This document shows, piece by piece, positions 1 through 5,507 of a stretch of 25,315 nucleotides of DNA (its first letter is position 1; each line of letters opens with the position of its first letter). The position numbers were made by a program, and so were the translations under genes. Source of the DNA: Gp6-AA40 sp050742535 (GTDB lineage Bacteria > Acidobacteriota > Vicinamibacteria > Vicinamibacterales > UBA2999); assembly GCA_050742535.1 (NCBI GenBank), contig JBOGIQ010000048.1:1-25315 (forward strand), read 5' to 3'. The notes beneath the pieces are model-generated. The model was not told the origin of the DNA and ran no database searches. It worked only from the letters and a program-made list of their open reading frames with translations.

Positions 1-267
1 AGAATAAATCCCGACGTACCGTAAGAAGATCGACTTAACTTACCTGTCCACTGAATCGGATCAGGTCCACATCGCACGTAGTCCGAGCGCGCATAAATTG
101 CCGTTTTGACCGCGTCCCGGCCGCGCAGAAAATGCGATCGTCGGATGCCAGAGGCGAAAGTCTGCGGTCACGCTAAGTCATTGACCCAATTACGCTGAAA
201 GCGCACAGACTTCACACATTTTCGGGTAATTCGGCCTTTGACAAACCCATTGGGTTAAAATCCTCCC
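1..267. other. Left-edge stretch without a recognisable gene
   Basis: I see no convincing coding region here. The stretch is less GC-rich than the rest of the window and has no RNA gene that I can fold. It ends in the promoter-like site at 238-261. A possible half copy of that site (TTGACCCAAT) lies at 181-190. It may be the end of a mobile island or simply upstream sequence of a gene outside the window. Confidence 0.4.
238..261 (+). promoter_or_regulatory. Promoter-like site with ACCCATTGGGT operator
   Basis: TTGACA (238-243) is followed after one base by the dyad ACCCATTGGGT (245-255) and then TAAAAT (256-261). The 15-mer ACAAACCCATTGGGT at 241-255 is repeated exactly at 2890-2904, in the transposase promoter. 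Here only 12 nt separate TTGACA from TAAAAT, too short for a normal sigma-70 promoter, so either TAAAAT is not the real -10 or the promoter has decayed. If TAAAAT is used, transcription would start at about 268, on the GTG of the next small frame. Confidence 0.4.
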
Positions 268-369
268 GTGGTCGATTTGCTAGCAAATCTGTTCGATTTC
301 GTCTGTTCGTGGCTTTACGGACGCCAAAAACGCAGAGACAAGCCCACGACCCTCGACCTCCACAACTAA
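268..369 (+). CDS. Possible 33-residue peptide, function unknown
   Basis: A GTG-initiated frame of 33 codons ending in TAA. The product starts with a hydrophobic and aromatic half (VDLLANLFDFVCSWLYG) and ends in a charged tail (RQKRRDKP...), so a small amphipathic or membrane-associated peptide is conceivable. No Shine-Dalgarno sequence precedes it; a TAAAAT box ends 6 nt before the GTG, which would suit a leaderless message. Its stop overlaps the stop of the opposite gene by two bases in the tetramer CTAA at 366-369, a compact tail-to-tail arrangement that slightly favours both being real. The perfect palindrome ATTTGC-TA-GCAAAT (275-288) lies inside it. I do not recognise the family. Chance occurrence of so short a frame is quite possible. 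Confidence 0.25.
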   Translation: MVDLLANLFDFVCSWLYGRQKRRDKPTTLDLHN

Positions 370-605
370 CGCTTCTTCTTCCCCTTCTTCTTCCGCGTAA
401 TCACAGGCGCACTCTCATACGCGTAGGTTCCGGTGGCCGCTGGCTTCGCGTACCGCCTCCGCTTGGCCTTCTTCTTCGGCTTCGGCGGCTTCGGGATCGC
501 CTTCCGGCTTCCGGGCGTACCGGCTGGCGGTGGCGGCGTCTGAAGCAACGCGCGCAGGTTGCCGTCTAGATCGTCGGGAAGTTTCAGTAAGTCACGCTTC
601 GCCAT
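366..605 (-). CDS. Small lysine/proline-rich basic protein
   Basis: This 79-residue protein begins MAKRDLLKLPDDLDGNLRAL. The ATG at 605 is preceded by GGAGG with a 4-nt gap, which is why I prefer it to an upstream in-frame start at 716. After a short acidic and hydrophobic head, from about residue 27 the chain becomes proline and lysine rich (IPKPPKPKKKAKRRR and a terminal RKKKGKKKR). That composition is typical of an unstructured nucleic-acid-binding tail, but I recognise no domain. The gene lies directly downstream of a 10-bp direct-repeat array (621-660) that would be in its 5' leader or promoter. It converges on the possible peptide gene at 268-369 with overlapping stop codons. DNA- or RNA-binding is inference from composition only. 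Confidence 0.5.
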   Translation of the reverse strand: MAKRDLLKLPDDLDGNLRALLQTPPPPAGTPGSRKAIPKPPKPKKKAKRRRYAKPAATGTYAYESAPVITRKKKGKKKR

Positions 606-620
606 CCACCCTCCAGCTAA

Positions 621-696
621 GTCCCTGATAGTCCCTGATAGTCGCTGATAGGCCCTGATAGTCTTGGCGGTAACTTGATAGGTCGGCACTATCAAG
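621..696. repeat. Iteron-like 4 x 10-bp array plus 8-bp dyad
   Basis: Four abutting 10-mers fill 621-660: GTCCCTGATA twice, then GTCGCTGATA and GGCCCTGATA. Immediately beside them is a perfect dyad, CTTGATAG (674-681), 7 nt, CTATCAAG (689-696). Each 10-mer junction carries CTGATAG, close to the dyad arm CTTGATAG, so one protein could read both. A 10-bp period places every copy on the same face of the helix. Such layouts occur in iteron origins and in operators of autoregulated genes. The array sits just upstream of the start of the gene at 366-605. Confidence 0.65.
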
Positions 697-716
697 GCCA
701 CATCGCGCGTCCGCAT

Positions 717-900
717 ATGCCACGCGGCACCGTCGCCGCGCCATTGCCGCGCCCTCCCGAGTGTGCAAGCGACCGTAACCCGCTGAATTTACTGGCGTTA
801 ATATGTTGATTGTAAAGACTTTATTGGATCGCATCCAGCCACTGTCATCAACGCGCTCGGGACGGCGCGGCGATTCCGCGGCGACGGTGCCGCGTGGCAT
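717..900. repeat. Perfect 24-bp inverted repeat around a 136-bp core
   Basis: The sequence at 717-740 (beginning ATGCCACGCGGC) recurs as its exact reverse complement at 877-900 (ending GCCGCGTGGCAT). The enclosed 136 bp include an AT-rich stretch around 786-826. No target-site duplication is evident at the outer ends. It could be a MITE-like remnant, a recombination or replication site, or a long-range RNA hairpin. The rest of the gene-free gap from 606 to 1011 holds the iteron array and the ribosome binding site of the next gene, and nothing else that I recognise. Confidence 0.7.
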
Positions 901-1011
901 GCTCCACAAACGGATCACAAAGCCACATCCCTCACGCGAAAATTTGCCAAGAATGACTTGCGCGCGGAGATCGACAGGCTCATAATCTGAGGCGGGCAAC
1001 GGAGGTTTGTT

Positions 1012-1479
1012 ATGGCCGACTGGCTGGAACAGATGGTCGGAGAGATTCGATCCAAGCAGGCCGCTCTCGACAATCAGAAGCGCGCTGCTAACGACTTCGC
1101 GCGCGACAGGGGCGAAGTCGAACCCTTCATCATCGAGGACGCTGACGGGTCCCACGGAACGCTGCGCATCAAGGCCGACGAGTACTACGGCAAAGGCTTC
1201 GCGACAGCGGCCGGAAACTACATGGAGCGGCGCAAGACTGCCGTCACGCACGAAGAGGTACTTCGTGCGCTGGAACAAGGCGGTTTCGATTTCGATGCAC
1301 TCAACTGGAAGGCCGACAACCGCGCGCGCACGGTGGCAATGTCGCTGGCGAAGAATACCGCCATCTTCCACCGCCTGCCGAACGGCATGTTCGGACTTAA
1401 GAAGTGGTACGGCGACGCCATCGACAAGAAGAAATCGAAGAAGGGCGACGTGACCGCTGAGGAGGAATCGACCGAGTAA
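1012..1479 (+). CDS. Small protein with HARE-HTH / RpoE-delta-like domain
   Basis: This protein of 155 residues has an ATG start preceded by GGAGG at a good distance (ggaggtttgttATG). Residues 1-70 are charged and probably helical. Residues about 75-134 (VTHEEVLRALEQGGFDF... then FHRLPNGMFGLKKWYGDAID) resemble the winged-helix HARE-HTH fold shared with the RNA polymerase delta subunit, where a helix-loop-helix is followed by a strand ending in a W/F-GL-x-x-WY motif. The C-terminus is lysine then glutamate rich. Family knowledge: HARE-HTH domains bind nucleic acid or act in transcription-linked complexes. I cannot name the gene. It follows the inverted-repeat region and precedes a structured non-coding tract, so a regulatory or replication role in the island is an inference. 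That it is a real gene is fairly sure; the fold call is moderate. Confidence 0.7.
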   Translation: MADWLEQMVGEIRSKQAALDNQKRAANDFARDRGEVEPFIIEDADGSHGTLRIKADEYYGKGFATAAGNYMERRKTAVTHEEVLRALEQGGFDFDALNWKADNRARTVAMSLAKNTAIFHRLPNGMFGLKKWYGDAIDKKKSKKGDVTAEEESTE

Positions 1480-1488
1480 AAAGCCAAA

Positions 1489-1535
1489 GCGGCCAGCAAG
1501 TGGTCTTCGTTGGGCAACGGAGACTCGCTGGCCGC
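1489..1535 (+). other. Strong two-part hairpin after the HARE-HTH gene
   Basis: Outer arms GCGGCCAGC (1489-1497) and GCTGGCCGC (1527-1535) pair perfectly over 9 bp. An inner stem GTCTTCGTT (1503-1511) with AACGGAGAC (1516-1524) pairs over 9 bp with one G-T, closing a GGGC loop. It begins 10 nt after the preceding stop codon. No U-run follows, so it is not a classical intrinsic terminator; it could be a processing or transcript-end structure or part of a structured RNA. Confidence 0.55.
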
Positions 1536-1548
1536 CTTGAACAACGTC

Positions 1549-1616
1549 GGGGGTGGCGTGGTGCGCCGGACGGGTTCCCACCAGCACCGGCAGGGGTTCA
1601 ACTCCCCTCACCTCCA
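1549..1616 (+). ncRNA. Degenerate tRNA-like fold 1
   Basis: GGGGGTG (1549-1555) pairs with CACCTCC (1609-1615, one G-T). Between them is a perfect T-arm, AGGGG-TTCAACT-CCCCT, whose loop has the conserved TTCRA pattern. The end reads A-CTACCA rather than A-CCA. The segment where the D and anticodon arms should lie is 36 nt and lacks a proper 5-bp anticodon stem. Aligned with fold 2 the loop position would read TTCCCAC. It looks like a decayed or highly reduced tRNA, or a tRNA-mimicking element. It shares GCGTGGTGC with fold 2 at the same place after the acceptor strand. Confidence 0.3.
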
Positions 1617-1754
1617 CTACCAACGGCACCCACTCCGCGAAGAGAGGATACGTGTGTACTCTAGCTAGACCACCACCATTAGTCAACTCTAAACTGCTGT
1701 ACCGCCGTAAGTTGTACGCGATCTGTAGTTTAGGGTTACTCGCCGATATCGAAC

Positions 1755-1784
1755 GGGAGGCGCGGCTGAAAGGCCGCGCTTCCC
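1755..1784 (+). other. 12-bp GC-rich hairpin
   Basis: GGGAGGCGCGGC (1755-1766) pairs with GCCGCGCTTCCC (1773-1784) over 12 bp with one G-T wobble around a TGAAAG loop. It lies 11 nt before tRNA-like fold 2. It lacks a following T-run (TGGTTG follows). With a possible longer-range pairing CTAAACT / AGTTTAG across 1690-1735, it suggests that the gene-free tract 1480-1913 is structured as RNA. Confidence 0.45.
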
Positions 1785-1795
1785 TGGTTGACGAT

Positions 1796-1868
1796 GGGCG
1801 GCGCGTGGTGCCTCGGTCGGCTTCTGGTGCCGACACTGGGAGGGGTCCGAACCCCCTGCCGTCCACCA
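1796..1868 (+). ncRNA. tRNA-like fold 2 with CTG anticodon loop and encoded CCA
   Basis: The 73-nt segment folds as follows. Acceptor GGGCGGC (1796-1802) pairs with GCCGTCC (one G-T), followed by A and an encoded CCA. The T-arm is AGGGG-TCCGAAC-CCCCT. The anticodon arm is TCGGC-TTCTGGT-GCCGA, with T33 and CTG in the anticodon position, which would read CAG (Gln). The stretch between acceptor and anticodon stem is only 14 nt, so a normal D-arm cannot form, and the variable region is 7 nt. The T-loop TCCGAAC is not the usual TTCRANT. It could be a reduced element-borne tRNA, a pseudo-tRNA, or a tRNA mimic. Confidence 0.35.
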
Positions 1869-1913
1869 TCAAACTGCGGGCGTTTCCACCGGCGACCGCG
1901 ATAGAGCGCTCGT

Positions 1914-2876
1914 TCAATTCTCGCGCGCTCCAACTGGCTGCTTGTAGGTCAGGCGCTTTCCTTCCGCCGCGTTCACGATCAGGACAGGGCGATCCTTGTC
2001 CTCGACCTTGCGCGCGTTGTAGCGGAACTCAAACTCCGAAACGTACTTGCCGAGATGGCCCTTGCCGACGTGATGAAACGTGCCGACGATGCCGCGCTTC
2101 AGAAGGGAAATGAAGCCTTCCGCCGTGTTCGTGTAGGCCTCACCGCGCACGAACTCGCCGCTGCTGTGATTCACGGTCTGGCGCTCCATGCCCGCGAACT
2201 TCTGCGCGCCCTTCACGCGGACATCGTTGTAGACCGTACTTTCGTCGGTCATCAGAAGCGATCCCGGTGCTACGTAGTTACGAATCTCGCGATCCATCGA
2301 GTCGGCATCAATGCGCTGCATCGGCATCGCGCGCACGTTGCCTCCACGTTCCACCAGGACGGCTACAGCGGCCTTCCGGCCACCGTCCGCAGGCCGACGA
2401 CCACGGCCACCCTTGCGCTTGCCACCGATGTAGCCTTCGTCCACTTCGACGGTACCGGAGAGCTTCGTCGCCAGTGGTTCGGCGGTCATCGCGTAGCGGA
2501 GACGGTGCGCCATGAACCACGCCGCGCGGTACGTCACGCCGAGCATCCGGTGCAACTGATGCGCGGAAATGCCTTTCTTCGACGCGCCGATCAAGTAGAT
2601 CGCCTGCACCCACTTGGTGAGCTTGATGTGCGAATCCTCAAACACGGTTCCAACCGTCACGGTGAACTGTTTCCGGCATGCCTTGCACTTCAGCACGCCC
2701 TTCCGCGTCTTGCTTCCTGGCTTGGGCGTCAGACGGTACGGGTCCGCTCCGCCGCAATGCGGACACACCGGGCCGCTTTTTCCCCACCTGAGGAACTCCA
2801 TGTATTCGCGCGCCTTGTCCTCGTCGGTGAACTGCGCGCCCAATTTCGACCACGGTAGGGGTTTCATGTCGTCCAT
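1914..2876 (-). CDS. IS1595/ISXO2-like DDE transposase
   Basis: This 320-residue protein is complete in appearance. Residues 30-75 form a zinc ribbon with CPHCGG and CKAC (Cys 38, 41, 64, 67). A helical region follows (KLTKWVQAIYLIGASKKGISAHQLHRML). The ISXO2-type catalytic domain runs from about 140: VEVDEGYIGG gives Asp146, LLMTDES gives Asp211, and YTNTAEGFISLLKRG gives Asn250/Glu253, the region that supplies the third metal ligand in this family. Family knowledge: these enzymes cut and paste IS1595-type elements. The gene has no Shine-Dalgarno, and its promoter (2883-2911) would start transcription on or next to the ATG, so it is probably leaderless. I could not find terminal inverted repeats or target duplications, so the exact IS limits are open. 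It shares its promoter operator with the site at 238-261. Confidence 0.9.
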   Translation of the reverse strand: MDDMKPLPWSKLGAQFTDEDKAREYMEFLRWGKSGPVCPHCGGADPYRLTPKPGSKTRKGVLKCKACRKQFTVTVGTVFEDSHIKLTKWVQAIYLIGASKKGISAHQLHRMLGVTYRAAWFMAHRLRYAMTAEPLATKLSGTVEVDEGYIGGKRKGGRGRRPADGGRKAAVAVLVERGGNVRAMPMQRIDADSMDREIRNYVAPGSLLMTDESTVYNDVRVKGAQKFAGMERQTVNHSSGEFVRGEAYTNTAEGFISLLKRGIVGTFHHVGKGHLGKYVSEFEFRYNARKVEDKDRPVLIVNAAEGKRLTYKQPVGAREN

Positions 2877-2880
2877 AGAC

Positions 2881-2917
2881 TAAGCCTACACAAACCCATT
2901 GGGTGTGTCAAGGCTTA
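2881..2917 (-). promoter_or_regulatory. Transposase promoter inside a 37-bp dyad
   Basis: On the minus strand TTGACA (2911-2906) and TAGGCT (2888-2883) are separated by exactly 17 nt, a good sigma-70 match, with the predicted start at about 2876, the A of the transposase ATG. The whole 37 bp is an imperfect palindrome: arms TAAGCCT (2881-2887) and AGGCTTA (2911-2917) and a core ACCCATTGGGT centred on 2899. The core fills the spacer between -35 and -10, the expected place for a repressor. The stop codon of the upstream membrane-protein gene lies within the -35 box. Confidence 0.7.
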
Positions 2918-3528
2918 ACTCGCACATCGTTCATTTTTACGATGGGTTTCTCCTTAAACCGCAGAGGAGTCACGCCTGCTACTTCCCCGTAACGACGCCA
3001 CAACCGTAAGACCGTCTTCATTAGGTGGTCGATCTCACGTGGCACACGGTCATCCGCAAGATCGGGCTCCTCGCTGACCAAGACTCCAGGTGGAGTCGGG
3101 GGTTCCTTTTCTCTAATGTCGAGGGCGTCAGATGTCGTGAACAACTGCGGCGCCAAATTGATCAACTCCGAACGCATCTGATCTAGCGCTATACCCATGG
3201 TTACGAACGCCGAACCGGAATCTGACCCACCCGCCCGCTCCAACCTTTTCAGACGCTCGCCGTCTTCCTTTAGCAAGGCGAGCGACAGATAGTGACGCTC
3301 CAGCACTCGCAGGCGCGATAGCCCCTCAGCCTTGGCCATTGGGGTCGTCCGTGTGAAGGCGTACCACGCGGCTTTCCATCGAGGCCACCACTGGATCAGA
3401 GCGGCAGCGGCAAACGCCGTCACGAACGCCACGACTAACACGCTCTCCGGCACGCGCTTCATCCCCAGCCAGACAGCGAACGCATTTCCCCCGATAAACA
3501 CAGCGAACGCCACGACGAATCGCCCCAT
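2908..3528 (-). CDS. Two-helix membrane protein, function unknown
   Basis: The protein is 206 residues, starting MGRFVVAFAVF. I choose the ATG at 3528 because GGAGG stands 8 nt before it; an upstream in-frame start at 3621 lacks this. Two adjacent hydrophobic segments (about residues 2-21 and 28-47) are followed by a soluble tail of about 155 residues with probable coiled-coil helices (SRLRVLERHYLSLALLKEDGERLKRLERAG), a proline-rich linker (EKEPPTPPG), and a basic end. The fold suggests a membrane-anchored cytoplasmic protein. I recognise no family. The gene runs into the transposase promoter, so its 3' end and that promoter overlap. It is the last island-like gene before recA, with which it is divergent across about 300 bp. 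Confidence 0.65.
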   Translation of the reverse strand: MGRFVVAFAVFIGGNAFAVWLGMKRVPESVLVVAFVTAFAAAALIQWWPRWKAAWYAFTRTTPMAKAEGLSRLRVLERHYLSLALLKEDGERLKRLERAGGSDSGSAFVTMGIALDQMRSELINLAPQLFTTSDALDIREKEPPTPPGVLVSEEPDLADDRVPREIDHLMKTVLRLWRRYGEVAGVTPLRFKEKPIVKMNDVRVKP

Positions 3529-3699
3529 CGCGCAATCCTCCGAGGGGCAGAGATTACGCGAACGCGAGAAGTGGCTTCCCGAACCTGGACGCACTTTCGC
3601 CTCGGGTTTGCAAAGGCACACTCACAGGCGCCTCCGGTAAGTGCCCTATTCATAAGCACTTGCCTTGGGTTTGTGAACGGCCTAATTCCCCATTTTCGC

Positions 3700-3728
3700 T
3701 TGACTTTCGCGCGGCACGACCCTAGGAT
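3700..3728 (+). promoter_or_regulatory. recA promoter
   Basis: TTGACT (3700-3705) and TAGGAT (3723-3728) are 17 nt apart and point at recA, giving a predicted start near 3735 and a leader of about 97 nt. The 303-bp gap between the membrane-protein start (3528) and recA (3832) contains this promoter, the dyad at 3740-3756, the hairpin at 3789-3817 and the recA ribosome binding site; I see no gene in it. Confidence 0.7.
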
Positions 3729-3739
3729 CTACCCCGGCT

Positions 3740-3756
3740 GTGACCTCCTCTGTCAC
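3740..3756 (+). promoter_or_regulatory. Candidate operator dyad downstream of recA promoter
   Basis: GTGAC (3740-3744), 7 nt, GTCAC (3752-3756) form a perfect 5-bp dyad just after the predicted transcription start. Position suits a repressor such as LexA, but I do not know the LexA box of this lineage, so the SOS assignment is inference. Confidence 0.35.
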
Positions 3757-3788
3757 CACCCCACTTCACAATCCATTCATCACAGCCT

Positions 3789-3817
3789 GTCCGCCGGCGC
3801 GCAGCGCGTAGGCGGAC
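3789..3817 (+). repeat. Hairpin in recA leader, possibly related to the intergenic repeat
   Basis: GTCCGCC (3789-3795) and GGCGGAC (3811-3817) pair perfectly, with an inner GCGC/GCGC pairing. The arms equal those of the short palindromic repeat found at 15551-15609 and 25147-25259, but the loop is 15 nt instead of TTCA and the flanking CGTAGT is missing. It ends 3 nt before the AAGGAG of recA and could influence ribosome access. Confidence 0.5.
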
Positions 3818-3831
3818 CCAAAGGAGCCTGC

Positions 3832-4866
<1,035 letters not shown>

Positions 4867-5277
4867 GGACCCCTGAGGCCTTCTTGGGCCTTAGGCCTTA
4901 CGGCTTGGGCCTTCGTGTGGCAGGTGGCGGGCCTCCGCTACCTGCCACCGATCGTCCGAAACCTGCCAGATCTCTTCAGACGGATAGCGATAACGGCGTT
5001 CTGTGGAGACTGCGGAGCCCCGGCCTCGCCGCGGTGTGTCCTGCTTCGAACGGTTCGTCTTGACGAGGTAGAGGTTCGCCATACCTGCGGAAGAGGCAAG
5101 GCAGACGCCAATTGCTGAGGAAGCAAATTGCCTTGAAAAACTGAAGGCTGGCCTTACGGCTCAGGTAGGTTTCACAACGGCCGGGCTGAAATGAATACAC
5201 GGTCGGGCGTGCCGGCCGTCCCAAAACCCCTTTGATATACTCGAACGTCTCTTCGGCCTCCTTTTACAGTTGACCGG
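4867..5277. other. Gene-free stretch between recA and tRNA-Phe with a strong hairpin
   Basis: Just after recA is a degenerate run of GGCCTT units (4877-4914). Then GTGGCAGGTGGCGG (4917-4930) pairs with CCGCTACCTGCCAC (4935-4948) around GCCT: 14 bp with one G-T. No T-run follows, so it may end recA transcription only with help from a factor. From 4980 to 5215 I see short frames on both strands but none with a ribosome binding site or recognisable product. TATACT at 5236-5241 is a possible -10 for the tRNA gene, without a clear -35. Confidence 0.5.
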
Positions 5278-5353
5278 GGCCAGGTAGCTCAGTTGGTAGA
5301 GCACCGCACTGAAAATGCGGGTGTCGCTGGTTCGATTCCGGCCCTGGCCACCA
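5278..5353 (+). tRNA. tRNA-Phe (GAA)
   Basis: This is a standard 76-nt cloverleaf with encoded CCA. The acceptor is GGCCAGG/CCTGGCC plus A, the D-arm GCTC-AGTTGGTA-GAGC, the anticodon arm CCGCA-CTGAAAA-TGCGG with anticodon GAA, and the T-arm ends in GGTTCGATTCC. All conserved positions (T8, A14, GG in the D-loop, TTCGA) are present. It stands alone between recA and the PpiC-like lipoprotein gene. Confidence 0.97.
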
Positions 5354-5422
5354 CTCGACTCGCGAGCGTCGCGAGCGAGGCGAGTGCCTTGAGCGAGGCC
5401 CTTCGGGCCGAGTCGAAGGGCC
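5354..5422. repeat. Intergenic palindromic repeat, CTCGACTCG family
   Basis: Directly after the tRNA the sequence is built from TCGCGAGC/GAGCGAGG words and a hairpin GGCCC-TTC-GGGCC (5397-5409) flanked by GAGCGA and GAGTCGAAGG. Read on the minus strand it gives CCTTCGACTCGG...CCTCGCTCAAGG, which matches the elements at 25006-25042 and, in a shortened form, at 22840-22860. The remaining bases to 5507 hold more GC-rich inverted words and the ribosome binding site of the next gene. Confidence 0.55.
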
Positions 5423-5507
5423 GTTATCCCAGCGGACGCTCGCTCCCTCGTGGCGGGCCCGGCGCGGAAAGCGCCCGAGCGAGCAGCACTTTCGCAGGAG
5501 TTTCCAA

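Noticed and set aside
1591..1622. Fold 1 as the 3' end of a tmRNA (GGTTCAACTCCCC...CTCCA resembles ssrA ends)
   Set aside because: No tmRNA 5' half, tag frame or pseudoknots are visible upstream, and the complementary acceptor strand lies only about 50 nt away, which fits a small tRNA-like unit better.
592..1917. A long 441-codon open frame on the minus strand
   Set aside because: It runs antisense through the HARE-HTH gene, the inverted repeat, the iterons and both tRNA-like folds, has no ribosome binding site and no recognisable domain; GC-rich DNA produces such frames by chance.
1902..1928. A third tRNA-like fold around GTTCAATTC
   Set aside because: The T-stem does not pair and the segment overlaps the 3' end of the transposase coding region; only a GAGCGC/GCGCTC pairing remains.
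241..3674. ACAAACCCA at 241-249 and its complement at 3666-3674 as terminal inverted repeats of one element
   Set aside because: Only 9 bp match, a third copy lies inside at 2890, and flanks show no target duplication; kept only as a hint about the island limits.
4917..4948. Rho-independent terminator of recA
   Set aside because: The stem is strong but is followed by CGATCGTCC, with no T-run; listed only as a hairpin.
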